Of a stretch of DNA of 64,000 nucleotides, positions 36,368 to 45,640 are shown piece after piece. The position numbers and the translations under genes are program-made. This DNA is from Bacillaceae bacterium. GTDB lineage: Bacteria; Bacillota; Bacilli; Bacillales; Alkalibacillaceae. The number at the start of each line of letters is the position of its first letter. Positions within the stretch are counted from its first letter, which is position 1. The notes below the pieces were generated by a model that saw nothing but the letters and a program-made list of their open reading frames with translations, had not been told where the DNA came from and did no database searches. The stretch covers positions 1 through 64,000 of the forward strand of contig JACDOD010000007.1 of the NCBI GenBank assembly GCA_017656265.1, in the 5' to 3' direction.

Positions 36368-37423
36368 ATGAACAAAGAATCTGAACAAATTCTGTCAAGG
36401 CTTGATCACTTAAATAAAAATTTAGTTCTTTTCAAAGATGACGTTAAGACTGAAATTATGGAAGTGAAAAAAGGCATCAAAGCTGATTTTTCAAACTTAA
36501 GAAATGACATTCAGGGAGATGTAGCTGGCTTAAAATTAGATTTTGATAACCTCAAAACTGGTGTTCAGTCGGATGTAATCGGCTTAAAAACGGACTTCGA
36601 TAACCTCAAAACAGATGTGCAGTCAGATGTGGCTGCCTTAAAATCAGACTTCGATAACCTCAAAACGGACGTGCAGTCAGATGTATCTGGCTTAAAATCA
36701 GATTTTGATAACCTTAAAACAGGCGTTCAATCAGATGTAGCTGGCTTAAAATCAGATTTTGGTAACCTTAAAACAGGCGTTCAATCAGATGTGGCTGCCT
36801 TAAAATCAGACTTCGATAACCTCAAAACAGGCGTTCAATCAGATGTAGCTGGCTTAAAATCAGACTTCGATAACCTCAAAACAGGCGTTCAATCAGATGT
36901 AGCTGCCTTAAAATCAGATTTTGATAACCTTAAAACAGGCGTTCAATCAGATGTAGCTGGCTTAAAATCAGATTTTGATAACCTCAAAACAGATGTGCAG
37001 TCAGATGTGGCTGGTTTAAAATCAGATTTTACAGGAGTGCAGAGTGATTTTACAGATTTAAAGTCGGATATTTATAGCCTGAAATCTGAAGTCCAAACTG
37101 AAATGAAAGATTTTGGAAATAACTTGAATGATGTTAAATCTGTTCTCTCTGATTTCAAATCTGAAACAAATAACAATTTTTCGACTGTCTGGAATAGCAT
37201 TAAACAATTTCGGCTGGAAATGGATGAAAAATTTAATCAGCTCACAGCTGAAATGCGCAGCCATTTCAATCATGTGGACCAAAAATTAAACGACCATCAA
37301 AAACTGTTTGAACTCCTCGCTGATCAGTTGATGAATGTGAAAACAGATATTAAATATCTAAGCGAAAAAACAGGAAATCATGATCTGGAAATTAATCGAA
37401 TTAAGAAAATGCTTAAAACGTAA
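36368..37423 (+). CDS. Coiled-coil protein with ten 18-residue tandem repeats
   Basis: A 351-residue soluble protein, all helical and charged, with no signal peptide, membrane segment or cysteine cluster. Residues 40-219 are ten tandem 18-residue units close to DFDNLKTGVQSDVAGLKS, followed by one partial unit. Hydrophobic residues fall at steps 3-4-4-3-4, i.e. 18 residues in five turns. The C-terminal 110 residues are an irregular coiled coil (FNQLTAEMRSHFNHVDQKL). GGGGAGG precedes the ATG. The family resembles Bacillus proteins with DVQDLKT repeats; function unknown. Confidence 0.75.
   Translation: MNKESEQILSRLDHLNKNLVLFKDDVKTEIMEVKKGIKADFSNLRNDIQGDVAGLKLDFDNLKTGVQSDVIGLKTDFDNLKTDVQSDVAALKSDFDNLKTDVQSDVSGLKSDFDNLKTGVQSDVAGLKSDFGNLKTGVQSDVAALKSDFDNLKTGVQSDVAGLKSDFDNLKTGVQSDVAALKSDFDNLKTGVQSDVAGLKSDFDNLKTDVQSDVAGLKSDFTGVQSDFTDLKSDIYSLKSEVQTEMKDFGNNLNDVKSVLSDFKSETNNNFSTVWNSIKQFRLEMDEKFNQLTAEMRSHFNHVDQKLNDHQKLFELLADQLMNVKTDIKYLSEKTGNHDLEINRIKKMLKT
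36485..37024 (+). repeat. Ten 54-base in-frame tandem repeats
   Basis: The 54-base unit encodes the 18-residue repeat. Units 5 to 10 are very similar at DNA level, including synonymous positions (for example AAAACAGGCGTTCAATCAGA recurs several times), which points to recent duplication or gene conversion. Confidence 0.9.
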
Positions 37424-37571
37424 GCATTCAGACTAATTAGGACTCCTCTTTTTTCCTCAGACTGATATTTCATATATTGCTCCTTCATATTCCGTGGAAA
37501 GTATATTCCCCGACAGTAATGTACACACTGCTAACAGTTAATGATAGATGCACTGTCTGGGGGTAACCTTC

Positions 37572-38576
37572 ATGCGATTCCAATCACTGTGGAACTGGTA
37601 TTTTCATCTCCCTGTCATATTTCGTCTTATTTTGACTATTTTCTTTTTTATGATTATTTTTGGGGTGATTATTTCTTTTCTTGAACCAGAAAACTTTCCT
37701 ACCATTTTTGAAGGAATATGGTGGGCTTTTATTACAGGGTCCACCGTCGGCTATGGGGATTATGTTCCAGTAACGGTGGCAGGGAAATTGGCAGGGATTG
37801 GTATGATATTGGCCGGGGGAGGTCTATTGACATACTACATGGCAACCGTGTCATCTCAGGCTGTTCAGCGGGAACAAAAATTATCAGAAGGTGTAGTCCC
37901 TTTTAAAAATCAGGATCACATCATCATCATCGGGTGGAATGAGAGGGCCAGACAAATTATCGAAATGATCTGGAATTACCGCCCCCGGGAAAAAGTGGTT
38001 CTGGTTGATTCCAGTTTAAAGCGGATCAATTACCGAAAAGAACACATTCATTTTATTAAAGGCAACCCAACGCTGGATCAGACATTGAATGATGCAAACA
38101 TTTCAAGTGCCAGATGTGTAATCATTACGTCCGATCCCTCCAGAAAAGAATTTCAGTCAGATCAGTTGAGTATCCTGACCACCGTAGCAGTAAGAGGACT
38201 GAATCAGGAAGTACCCATCATTACCGAAATTCTGATGAAAGATCAAATAGAAAATGCCAAAAGGGCAGGTGCCACCTCAGTGATCCGTTCCAATGACTTT
38301 ATGGGAACATTATTTTTCCATGAAATTTACCGAACGAAACCGATCAAGCCATTTGATCTGATATTAGAGCAGCTGTCAAGTCAACAATATTATGAACACG
38401 AACTTCCGGAAAACTTTGAAGGTTCTACTTTCCTTGAGTGTTCAAGCGAATATGTGAAAAAAGATGAGTTGTTGCTGGGTGTGATCCGGGAAGACAATAT
38501 TTGGATTAATCCGCCTTTTCATATGAAACTGCAGGCTGGCGATCGTTTAATCGTGCTAGCATCATTAGGAAAGTAG
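37572..38576 (+). CDS. yugO: Potassium channel with RCK (TrkA-N) domain, YugO type
   Basis: A 334-residue channel. Two membrane helices flank the selectivity filter TVGYGD. The RCK part begins DHIIIIGWNERARQIIEM (Rossmann GXGXXG-like, with W replacing G) and ends in a TrkA-C domain (LLGVIREDNIWINPP). B. subtilis YugO supports electrical signalling in biofilms. GGGGGT lies seven bases before ATG 37572. Its end overlaps the convergent yugN by 12 bases. No mstX is present upstream. Confidence 0.9.
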   Translation: MRFQSLWNWYFHLPVIFRLILTIFFFMIIFGVIISFLEPENFPTIFEGIWWAFITGSTVGYGDYVPVTVAGKLAGIGMILAGGGLLTYYMATVSSQAVQREQKLSEGVVPFKNQDHIIIIGWNERARQIIEMIWNYRPREKVVLVDSSLKRINYRKEHIHFIKGNPTLDQTLNDANISSARCVIITSDPSRKEFQSDQLSILTTVAVRGLNQEVPIITEILMKDQIENAKRAGATSVIRSNDFMGTLFFHEIYRTKPIKPFDLILEQLSSQQYYEHELPENFEGSTFLECSSEYVKKDELLLGVIREDNIWINPPFHMKLQAGDRLIVLASLGK

Positions 38577-38969
38577 TGCTTGTTCAGCTGCTTCCAGTAC
38601 TTGCTGCCCCTTTTCCATGAATCGTTCCGGTACAGATGTGTCCTGATCTACAGGGTCCTGGAACTGATTGAGCGACGCTGAAAAGTTACCTGTTTGCCCT
38701 TCTTCATCAATACCTGTCTGAAATTGATGCCCTAATACAAAAGGCTGTCCAATCCGAACCTGTACGCCCTGTTCATCTAATTGTCCAATTTCCGCCGTAA
38801 ATGGGATCCGCAGGAAGAAATACGTTTTTTCCTGCTGTAATTGATAATCAAAAAACCCGTGGTCGTATTCCCAGCCTCCTCCAATATCAAAACCCAGGGG
38901 CTTTAATTTTTTCTCTAGTTCTTCAAGGGAAAATACTTGATTTTTCAATGCTGATTCAATTCTCCGCAT
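38565..38969 (-). CDS. yugN: YugN-like family protein
   Basis: A 134-residue soluble protein of the YugN family, known only from Bacillaceae and without assigned function. Features are a conserved GGGWEYDHGFFDYQL stretch and the YFFLRIPF strand. AAAGGAGA precedes the ATG. It follows pgi on the same strand but a terminator lies between them, as does yugN in the B. subtilis yug cluster. Confidence 0.8.
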   Translation of the reverse strand: MRRIESALKNQVFSLEELEKKLKPLGFDIGGGWEYDHGFFDYQLQQEKTYFFLRIPFTAEIGQLDEQGVQVRIGQPFVLGHQFQTGIDEEGQTGNFSASLNQFQDPVDQDTSVPERFMEKGQQVLEAAEQALLS

Positions 38970-39020
38970 GTTGATTCTCCTTTTGAATTTTTGTTTTAGT
39001 ATACCCGCCTTCTTTTACTT

Positions 39021-39060
39021 AAACAAAAAAGAACCCTGCCATTTTGTGACAGGGATTCTC
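39021..39060 (-). terminator. Terminator of pgi
   Basis: On the minus strand CCCTG / CAGGG extended by GAA / TTC, followed by TTTTTT (plus positions 39021-39030). Confidence 0.85.
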
Positions 39061-39062
39061 GT

Positions 39063-40412
39063 TTATTTTAATCTTTTTTCTAGACTTTTCTTTTCCTCTT
39101 CATAACCCGGCTTACCAAGAAGTGCAAACATATTCTTCTTATATGCTTCCACACCTGGCTGATCAAACGGATTAACTCCGAGCAAATACCCGCTTAATGC
39201 GCATGCCAATTCAAAAAAATACACCATATAGCCAAAGGTATAAGCATCCAGCCGGGGAAGATGAATAATTATATTTGGAACATGACCATCGGTGTGGGCT
39301 AAAAGTGTACCTTCATATGCTTTTTCATTTACTTCATGCACTTTTCTGCCGGTCAGGTAATTCAGCTGATCCAGGTTTTGCCCGTCAGATTCAATGGTCA
39401 ATTCTTCCCGGGGTTCTTCTACGTGGAGAACTGTTTCAAATAATTGTTTTCGGCCATCCTGTATATATTGGCCAAGGGAATGAAGATCTGTGGAAAATCC
39501 CGCAGATGCCGGGAAAATACCTTTCTGATCTTTACCTTCACTTTCTCCATACAACTGTTTCCACCATTCTGAAAAATATTGTAAAGCTGGTTCATAATAT
39601 ACGAGAAGCTCAACCGATTTTCCCTTTTGATACAATACATTACGAATGGCGGCATATTGATAAGCCGGGTTTTCTTCCAGATCTTCAGCACTTAGTTCAT
39701 GTTGGGCATCCAGTGCACCGCTCATCATGCTGTCAATATCTATTCCACTAACTGCAATCGGCAAAAGTCCCACAGCTGTTAAAACGGAATATCTGCCACC
39801 CACATCGTCCGGGATCACAAAAGTTTCGTAACCTTCCTGATCGGCTAATTGCTTTAGGGCTCCCTTTTTCTGATCCGTAGTAGCATATATTCGTTTTTTC
39901 GCTTCTTCCTTGCCATATTTATTTTCCATATACTTACGGAATATTCGGAAGGCAATGGCCGGTTCTGTTGTGGTTCCGCTTTTCGAAATGACATTAATGG
40001 AGATATCTTTATCCTCAAGAACATCCATGAGCTCTTTCATATATGTACTGCTGATATTGTTTCCGACAAAAAAGACTTGAGGATATTTCCTCTTGTCGGC
40101 AGAAAGCAAGTTATAAAATGAGTGATTCAGCATTTCAATAGCAGCCCGTGCACCGAGATAAGAACCTCCTATTCCGATGACAAGCAGAACGTCGGAATTT
40201 TGCTGAATAGTCTCAGCGGCCTGCTTGATTCGAGTAAACTCCTCCCGGTCATATTCAGCCGGCAAAGCAAGCCAGCCCAAAAAATCATTTCCCGGACCCT
40301 TTTTTTCTCTAAGCAAATGATGGGCAGATTGTACTGCTGATTTTAAATTTACCAGTTCATGGTCATTAATAAATGGTGCTGTATATTTATTATTTAATCG
40401 AATATGGGTCAT
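39063..40412 (-). CDS. pgi: Glucose-6-phosphate isomerase
   Basis: A 449-residue phosphoglucose isomerase of the type found in Bacillus. The signatures VVSK-like [30 protein letters not shown] and the Glu-containing [13 protein letters not shown] are present. GGAGGG precedes adjacent ATG codons (40415 and 40412); 40412 gives MTHIRL as in homologues. Upstream in-frame starts extend into intergenic sequence and are not supported. It interconverts glucose-6-phosphate and fructose-6-phosphate. Confidence 0.95.
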   Translation of the reverse strand: MTHIRLNNKYTAPFINDHELVNLKSAVQSAHHLLREKKGPGNDFLGWLALPAEYDREEFTRIKQAAETIQQNSDVLLVIGIGGSYLGARAAIEMLNHSFYNLLSADKRKYPQVFFVGNNISSTYMKELMDVLEDKDISINVISKSGTTTEPAIAFRIFRKYMENKYGKEEAKKRIYATTDQKKGALKQLADQEGYETFVIPDDVGGRYSVLTAVGLLPIAVSGIDIDSMMSGALDAQHELSAEDLEENPAYQYAAIRNVLYQKGKSVELLVYYEPALQYFSEWWKQLYGESEGKDQKGIFPASAGFSTDLHSLGQYIQDGRKQLFETVLHVEEPREELTIESDGQNLDQLNYLTGRKVHEVNEKAYEGTLLAHTDGHVPNIIIHLPRLDAYTFGYMVYFFELACALSGYLLGVNPFDQPGVEAYKKNMFALLGKPGYEEEKKSLEKRLK

Positions 40413-40550
40413 CATATGCTCCCTCCGCTTCTCCTTTATCCAACTTTCACTGTAGCGGAAGGTAAGTGGGAAATCAAGAAAGGGGTGTAAATAGTTGTTA
40501 TTTTTATGGACCATGCTAAAAAAAACATATATTTTTCGTCACTTTGCAAT

Positions 40551-40664
40551 AAGAAAAGTGGAAGCGCCCTGCTTAGCCCCGAAAACGGCTGGATGACCAC
40601 CGAGGAGGCTGTCGCCGCCGCAGGGGGACCGAAGCCGCTCGAGGGGCTGGGCGCTGCAGCTGGA
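40551..40664. repeat. GC-rich repeat module between pgi and the alcohol dehydrogenase gene
   Basis: One copy with left end AAGTGGAAGCGCCCTGCTTAG and right end GGGGCTGGGCGCT, nearly the same as copies at 20109, 23229 and 53354. It lies immediately downstream of the 40719 gene's terminator and upstream of the pgi promoter region. Confidence 0.88.
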
Positions 40665-40670
40665 CAATAC

Positions 40671-40702
40671 AAAAAAATCAAACCGGCAGAATCATCCGCC
40701 GG
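40671..40702 (-). terminator. Terminator of yugK-like gene
   Basis: On the minus strand ACCGGCGG / CTGCCGGT followed by TTGATTTTTTT. Confidence 0.85.
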
Positions 40703-40718
40703 TCCCAAAACCCGTTCC

Positions 40719-41882
40719 TTATAAGGACATGTGCAATATGGTTTCCACATCTTCCCTTTGCAGCTTGCAGAAATTTCCAAAAGGTCCATTGGCCATTGCT
40801 CTGTCTGCCATTAAATCCAGCTTAGAATCATCAATATCATAATCAGACAGACGAGAAGGCGCCCCCAGTGCTGTCCAGAACTGACGCAAACGCTCAATCC
40901 CCTGCAAGGCAGTTTCTTCATCTGATTTACCTTCAGGGTTCACGCCAAATACCCTTACAGCCAATTGTTTAAAACGTTCCACATCCTGTTTCAAATTATG
41001 CTTCATCCAGTTCGGAAATAAAATCGCCAGACCGCCAGCATGAGGAATATCGTAAACTGCCGATACCGCATGTTCAATGTTATGAGTAGCCCAGTCACCT
41101 CGATATCCCATTTGCAGCATGCCATTTAACGCAACCGTACCTGCATACATAATGGTTTCACGGTGCTCATAAGATTCCAGGTTTTCCAGCAATTTTGGGG
41201 CTGTCGTAATAATTGTTCTTAGAACGCCTTCACACATCCGATCCTGTACAGGTGATTGGGTTGGCTGATGAAAATATTGTTCAAAAATATGACTCATCAT
41301 ATCCACAATTCCGTAAACAGTCTGATCTTTAGGCACCGTAAAGGTATTCGTTGGATCGAGAATTGAAAATTTTGGGAATAACAGTGGACTTCCCCATCCG
41401 TGTTTCTCATTCGTTTCCCAGTTGGTAATAACGGCTCCCGAATTCATCTCTGATCCGGTTGCAGCAAGTGTCAGAATGGTCCCTAATGGAAGAGCATCTT
41501 CTGGTTTTGCCTTTTTGGTTACTAAATCCCATGGATCCCCATCATATTTTGCTGCAGCTGCAATGGTTTTTGTACAGTCAATCACACTTCCTCCACCAAC
41601 CGCAAGCAAAAAGTCGATGTTTTCCTTTTTGCATATATCTGCACCTTTGCGCACAGTAGAAATTCTTGGATTCGGTTCCACCCCTGGAAGCTCATGCACT
41701 TCCAGGTCACGTTCCTTCAATTTTTCCATGACATTGTCATAAATACCGTTCTTTTTAATACTCCCTCCTCCATAAACAAGGAGAATTTTATGTACATGAT
41801 CGGGTATCAAGTCCGGAAGTTGTTCCAGTTGTCCTCTTCCAAAAACTAATTTGGTCGGATTATAAAAAACAAAATTTTTCAT
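40719..41882 (-). CDS. yugK: Iron-containing alcohol dehydrogenase (butanol dehydrogenase, YugJ/YugK type)
   Basis: A 387-residue Fe-ADH. Nucleotide binding is at [11 protein letters not shown] and [10 protein letters not shown]; metal ligands are suggested by the Asp in VDMMSH and the histidines in [19 protein letters not shown]. subtilis has two adjacent paralogues, YugJ and YugK; only one is here, so the symbol choice is not firm. AAGGAGAG precedes the ATG. Likely an NAD(P)H-dependent aldehyde or ketone reductase. Confidence 0.85.
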   Translation of the reverse strand: MKNFVFYNPTKLVFGRGQLEQLPDLIPDHVHKILLVYGGGSIKKNGIYDNVMEKLKERDLEVHELPGVEPNPRISTVRKGADICKKENIDFLLAVGGGSVIDCTKTIAAAAKYDGDPWDLVTKKAKPEDALPLGTILTLAATGSEMNSGAVITNWETNEKHGWGSPLLFPKFSILDPTNTFTVPKDQTVYGIVDMMSHIFEQYFHQPTQSPVQDRMCEGVLRTIITTAPKLLENLESYEHRETIMYAGTVALNGMLQMGYRGDWATHNIEHAVSAVYDIPHAGGLAILFPNWMKHNLKQDVERFKQLAVRVFGVNPEGKSDEETALQGIERLRQFWTALGAPSRLSDYDIDDSKLDLMADRAMANGPFGNFCKLQREDVETILHMSL

Positions 41883-42032
41883 ATATTTCTCTCCTTCCTT
41901 AATTTAGTATCTGCTTTCCTATTATGTAATAATCAAACATTAAAATCAAAAATCCTGTCTGATGATTTTACGCATATTTTATACCATTATGATACAAAAT
42001 AATGCAGACAAAGATAAAAGGAGGTTTATGTT

Positions 42033-42281
42033 ATGACTACATGGCACAGAATCGCTCTGATCATTGCCATTATTGGTGCAATCAACTGGGGACTCATCGG
42101 ATTTTTCCAATACGACCTGGTAGCCGCGCTCTTTGGCGGAGGCGAACAGACAGCAGCACTGGCAAGAACTATTTATGCCATTGTCGGTATAGCTGGATTA
42201 TTTTTAATCCCGCTGCTGTTCCGTAATGAAGCAGAGGAAAAGACGTATGTTCCCCGTGCTGAACCTAGAACTAACGAATAA
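42033..42281 (+). CDS. yuzA: DUF378 small membrane protein, YuzA type
   Basis: An 82-residue protein with two membrane helices (about 5-27 and 45-65) and a conserved AINWGLIGFFQYDLVAALFGG segment, the DUF378 signature. AAAGGAGG precedes the ATG. It is divergent from the alcohol dehydrogenase and corresponds to yuzA in the same B. subtilis context. Function unknown. Confidence 0.85.
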   Translation: MTTWHRIALIIAIIGAINWGLIGFFQYDLVAALFGGGEQTAALARTIYAIVGIAGLFLIPLLFRNEAEEKTYVPRAEPRTNE

Positions 42282-42427
42282 CAACTGAAAAAGAAAAATG
42301 AAATTCCTATAGTTAACCATTCAGCTAATCCTTACCTGTCATAACACTTCAAACTGGATCCAGTTCAACAATACTCCGATAACAATCGAAGAAGGGCAAT
42401 GTGCTCACTTTCGGTTGCGAATACAGT

Positions 42428-42479
42428 TAAAAAGGCTGACTAACAGGATACTGTATCCTGCAGTCAGCCTTCTTTTTTT
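42428..42479. terminator. Bidirectional terminator between yuzA and yugI
   Basis: Long stem AAGGCTGACT / AGTCAGCCTT (42432-42441, 42462-42471) with an inner palindrome CAGGATACTGTATCCTG and T-runs on both sides. Confidence 0.9.
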
Positions 42480-42482
42480 GGA

Positions 42483-42872
42483 TTAGTTACGGTATAATTC
42501 TTTTCGGTCTTTTGATTGCTGGATCCATTCTTCCAGCTTATCTTTCAGGGTATTAAAACCAGCTGATGCATTTTGTTCTTCACGTTTTGGACGAGCTTTT
42601 CTTTGTGGTTTTGCATTTTTCTTTGGTGGTTCTTCGGTCGCTCGAATGGAGAGTGAATATTTTCCATTTTCTTCATCAATATTTAGAATTTTTACTTTAA
42701 CTTCATCTCCAACAGACAGATGATCCTGAATGTCTTTTACATATCCATGGGTTACTTCAGAAATATGAACTAATCCCTGAATATCATCCGTTAAAGCAAC
42801 AAATGCACCATATGGTTTTATACCAGTAACTTTCCCTTCTATAATCTGACCTACTTCTAACTTTTCTGCCAT
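42483..42872 (-). CDS. yugI: S1-domain RNA-binding protein (general stress protein 13 type)
   Basis: A 129-residue protein with one S1 RNA-binding domain (about 5-78; GKVTGIKPYGAFVAL, GLVHISEV, VKVKILNIDEE) and a basic Lys/Arg-rich tail (KKNAKPQRKARPKREE). This fits YugI/GSP13, which binds ribosomes or RNA. ATG 42872 is preceded by GGGAG nine bases upstream. Confidence 0.9.
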   Translation of the reverse strand: MAEKLEVGQIIEGKVTGIKPYGAFVALTDDIQGLVHISEVTHGYVKDIQDHLSVGDEVKVKILNIDEENGKYSLSIRATEEPPKKNAKPQRKARPKREEQNASAGFNTLKDKLEEWIQQSKDRKELYRN

Positions 42873-43032
42873 GATGAACAACTCCCGTTATTTTTTCATA
42901 TCTTTTCACGCATTTAAAAATTGTAACATAAACAACTGATTCAAGCAAAAACTTTTCCAGTTCTTCATTCCTAAAGAAAATTATACTGTATGAAATTCTA
43001 TGTACTTTTTCCTGTATAAAATCCTGGTTTTT

Positions 43033-43110
43033 GGGGAATAGTATTAATGTAAACTTTCTCGTATTCCCCCTGTGCAAGCAAAGCGTCTGTAAGGCGCTTT
43101 GCTTTTTTTT
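43033..43110 (+). ncRNA. Candidate small RNA or leader ending in a terminator, upstream of patB
   Basis: A hairpin GGGGAATA / TATTCCCC (43033-43040, 43062-43069) is followed by a perfect 9-base stem AGCAAAGCG / CGCTTTGCT (43077-43085, 43095-43103) and eight T (43103-43110). No plus-strand gene lies upstream, so this terminator either ends a short RNA or acts as an attenuator for patB 110 bases further on. A promoter is not certain; TATAAA near 43013 is one option. Confidence 0.45.
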
Positions 43111-43220
43111 GTTCCATTTTTAAATGAATCAGAAGTATGGAATATTTAGATTTTATCTTTTCATTTTTATAAAAATCTTTTGTATGATGATAGTAACCAA
43201 AATGTGGAGGTGCTTTAGGA

Positions 43221-44393
43221 ATGAATTATTTTCAAGAGATGATTGACCGTACAGGTACACGTTCGGTGAAATGGGATCTGCGGGATCAACTCTTTAAGCG
43301 CAGTGATGTTTTGCCGATGTGGGTGGCTGACATGGATTTTTATACGGCAGATGCGGTCAGAGAAGCCATTATAAAGCGGGCAGAACATAATCTTTACGGT
43401 TATACCACAACAGATGAAAAGGTTAACGAGGCGGTTCAATTATGGCTTGAGAAAAGGCACGGGTGGCATATTAATTCAAAATGGATTACTTTTAGCCCCG
43501 GAGTCGTCACTTCATTACATATTCTTGTTCAGACGCTGACCGAGGAGCAGGACCAGGTTATGATTCAGACCCCTGTTTATCCGCCATTTTATAGTGTTGT
43601 AACGAATCACAATCGAACCCTTGTCAAAAACCCATTAAAGTTTGTCAACGGCAGATACGAAATCGATTTTGAAGATTTTGAAGAGAAATTAAAAAACGGT
43701 GTCAGGATGTTTATTTTATGCAGTCCACATAATCCGGTGGGAAGGGTTTGGACAAGAGATGAATTGAAAAAAATGGCTGAATTATGCATCCAATATGATG
43801 TGATAATGGTTTCAGACGAAATTCATGGTGATCTCATTTATGAAGGGTATAAGCATACCCCGGTAGCAACCCTGTCAGAGGAAATTGAAAAACATACTAT
43901 TACACTTATGTCTCCTTCCAAAACCTTTAATCTGGCAGGGCTGCAGGCTTCCTATGTCATAACAGCAAATGAAGAACGTAAAAAGCAAATTGATCAGGGA
44001 TTTACCAGACAGGGGCTTAAAATGTTAAACACATTTGGAATTATTGCCATGGAAGCTGCTTATTTACATGGAGAACACTGGCTTGATGACTTATTAAAAG
44101 TACTCGAGGATCATAAAAATTATGCTATGGACATTTTTAAGCAGACAACGGATCTAATGGAGGTAATCCAGCCGGAAGGAACGTATTTATTGTGGCTTGA
44201 CTGCAGAAAACTGAATATGACACAAGAGGAGCTCAAACAGTTCATGATCGAGAAGGCCAGGGTAGGATTAAATGATGGATCTACCTTTGGGGAAGAAGGA
44301 AATGGCTTTATGCGCATGAACATTGCCTGTCCGAAGCAGAGAGTGGAGGAAGGGACAAAACGTATTGTACGTGCGCTGAAAGAGTTAAAATAA
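43221..44393 (+). CDS. patB: Pyridoxal-phosphate C-S lyase (PatB/MalY type cystathionine beta-lyase)
   Basis: A 390-residue fold-type I PLP enzyme. The cofactor lysine is in MSPSKTFNLAGLQ, the pyridine-contacting Asp in VMVSDEIHGDL and the substrate-carboxylate Arg in FMRMNIACP. PatB/MalY proteins cleave cystathionine and other S-substituted cysteines. GGAGGTG lies nine bases before the ATG. In B. subtilis patB is also near yugI. Confidence 0.9.
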   Translation: MNYFQEMIDRTGTRSVKWDLRDQLFKRSDVLPMWVADMDFYTADAVREAIIKRAEHNLYGYTTTDEKVNEAVQLWLEKRHGWHINSKWITFSPGVVTSLHILVQTLTEEQDQVMIQTPVYPPFYSVVTNHNRTLVKNPLKFVNGRYEIDFEDFEEKLKNGVRMFILCSPHNPVGRVWTRDELKKMAELCIQYDVIMVSDEIHGDLIYEGYKHTPVATLSEEIEKHTITLMSPSKTFNLAGLQASYVITANEERKKQIDQGFTRQGLKMLNTFGIIAMEAAYLHGEHWLDDLLKVLEDHKNYAMDIFKQTTDLMEVIQPEGTYLLWLDCRKLNMTQEELKQFMIEKARVGLNDGSTFGEEGNGFMRMNIACPKQRVEEGTKRIVRALKELK

Positions 44394-44402
44394 ATTGTTA
44401 AA

Positions 44403-44555
44403 AAGAGGAAGGGACAAAACTTAAAAAAGGCCATAAAATATCCAAACTATATTCAATTGCCGCATGAATAAGCTCGGATATTTTTATTTTGAAAGATAAA
44501 AAAATATAAAATTTGAGTCTTTTTACCGTTCATTGGCTTATGTCCCAGCCTCTTT
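44403..44555. repeat. AGGCTGGGACA-type terminator element between patB and sodC
   Basis: Left end GAGGAAGGGACAAAAC (44405-44420); right end TTATGTCCCAGCCTCTTT (44538-44555). The hairpin AAATATCCAAACTATATTC / GAATAAGCTCGGATATTTT (about 44436-44486) with flanking T-runs serves both convergent genes. The right end overlaps the last codons and stop of sodC. Confidence 0.85.
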
Positions 44556-45122
44556 TTTCTCCTCCCCTGTTTCTGCTGGATTTTGTGGTTCATCGTCTTT
44601 ATCGGCCTCTTCTAACTGTATTTTCCCGCAGGCAATCCGTTCACCTGCATTCCCGGCTGGCTGACTCACTCCATCGTCCTGACCGGCATGTATGATCAGA
44701 GATGTACCTTCCCCGCTCAACAGGGAATTTTTCCCGTCTTTTAGCGTTGCTTTGTTGATCATCATTTCAGCATCGACAGTCCCGTCTCCACCTACTTCAA
44801 TATTAGGCAAATCCCCTAAGTGGGAACCTTCCGGGTGCATCAGTCCATGTTTTTTTGAATCTGGATTAAAATGATTTCCCGCTGATTTGAAATCCGGGCC
44901 TTCACATTTTGGAAATTCATGCACATGAATAGCATGAAACCCCGGCGTCAGTCCCTCCAATTTTAATTTAATTTGAACGCCATCTGACTGCTCCGTTAAT
45001 TTAGCAGTACCCAGTGAATCTCCTGCTGCATTGTACATTTCAATTTCTAACGGGGAGCGCAATTGACTGTTACAGGCGGTTAAAAGCATGGATGCAGAGA
45101 TGAACAGGATCAGTTTTTTCAC
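44538..45122 (-). CDS. sodC: Cu/Zn superoxide dismutase-like lipoprotein
   Basis: A 194-residue lipoprotein; the signal peptide ends LLTACNS (Cys 18). Copper ligands H66, H68, H84 and H145, the zinc histidines around 92-101 and the Cys 73/Cys 165 disulfide pair all appear present, so it may be active outside the membrane. The start is a GTG at 45122 with AAAGGAAG upstream. The acidic tail (about 171-194) is unusual, and its final EAGT plus stop come from the repeat end. Confidence 0.85.
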   Translation of the reverse strand: MKKLILFISASMLLTACNSQLRSPLEIEMYNAAGDSLGTAKLTEQSDGVQIKLKLEGLTPGFHAIHVHEFPKCEGPDFKSAGNHFNPDSKKHGLMHPEGSHLGDLPNIEVGGDGTVDAEMMINKATLKDGKNSLLSGEGTSLIIHAGQDDGVSQPAGNAGERIACGKIQLEEADKDDEPQNPAETGEEKKEAGT

Positions 45123-45271
45123 GGTGTTCAACTTCCTTTCCCTATCTTCTTCCAAGTAGTGTTGACCGGAAAAGAAAGTTTTAAACATGAACGCGCCATC
45201 TCAACTCAAAAAGTGCTGTTAACCGGATATTAAAGGAAACCACCCCTGCAAAGAATAACTGGTCCTAAAAT

Positions 45272-45301
45272 AAAAACCTCCAGAATAAAGTTCTGAAGGC
45301 T
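45272..45301 (-). terminator. Terminator of the 45312 small gene
   Basis: On the minus strand CCTTCAGAA / TTCTGGAGG with one G-T pair, then TTTTTATTTT. Confidence 0.75.
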
Positions 45302-45311
45302 AACATTCCAC

Positions 45312-45518
45312 TTATTTTTTTAGCATATGTTCTTCAACTGGAGTATTCGCATTAGGATATTTCTTCTCGAGATCTTTGTTGAATCTCTCTTCCTCCCGCC
45401 TGGATGCTTTAACAATTACACGCATCGTAAAAACTGCACCAAGAAGGAATATTGCCAGTGAGATAAAAGCAGGAATATACTCCATTTTATTTTGCGGAAA
45501 ATAAAGAAATTCCATCAT
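45312..45518 (-). CDS. Small single-span membrane protein
   Basis: A 68-residue protein with one membrane helix (about 14-36, YIPAFISLAIFLLGAVFTM) and a charged cytoplasmic tail. AAAGGTG precedes the ATG at a fitting distance. It lies downstream of khtTU on the same strand but about 110 bases away and has its own terminator. I do not recognise the family; a link to the antiporter is only positional. Confidence 0.6.
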   Translation of the reverse strand: MMEFLYFPQNKMEYIPAFISLAIFLLGAVFTMRVIVKASRREEERFNKDLEKKYPNANTPVEEHMLKK

Positions 45519-45595
45519 CACGCATCACACCTTTAATCGGTTGTCCTCAATTTGATTATAACAAAAAATTGGCTGTCAGATAAATAACTAATCAA

Positions 45596-45640
45596 CTGGG
45601 AGATTCTGCTTTGATGTTTGGAAACAGTTTCAGCTCCCAG
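45596..45640 (-). terminator. Possible terminator of khtU
   Basis: Stem CTGGGAG / CTCCCAG (7 bases) spanning the stop region, with only a weak T-rich tail. Confidence 0.35.

Noticed and set aside
36485-37024. 54-base tandem repeats that could be taken for a CRISPR array
   Set aside because: They are in-frame coding repeats without spacers, inside one open frame with ribosome-binding site.
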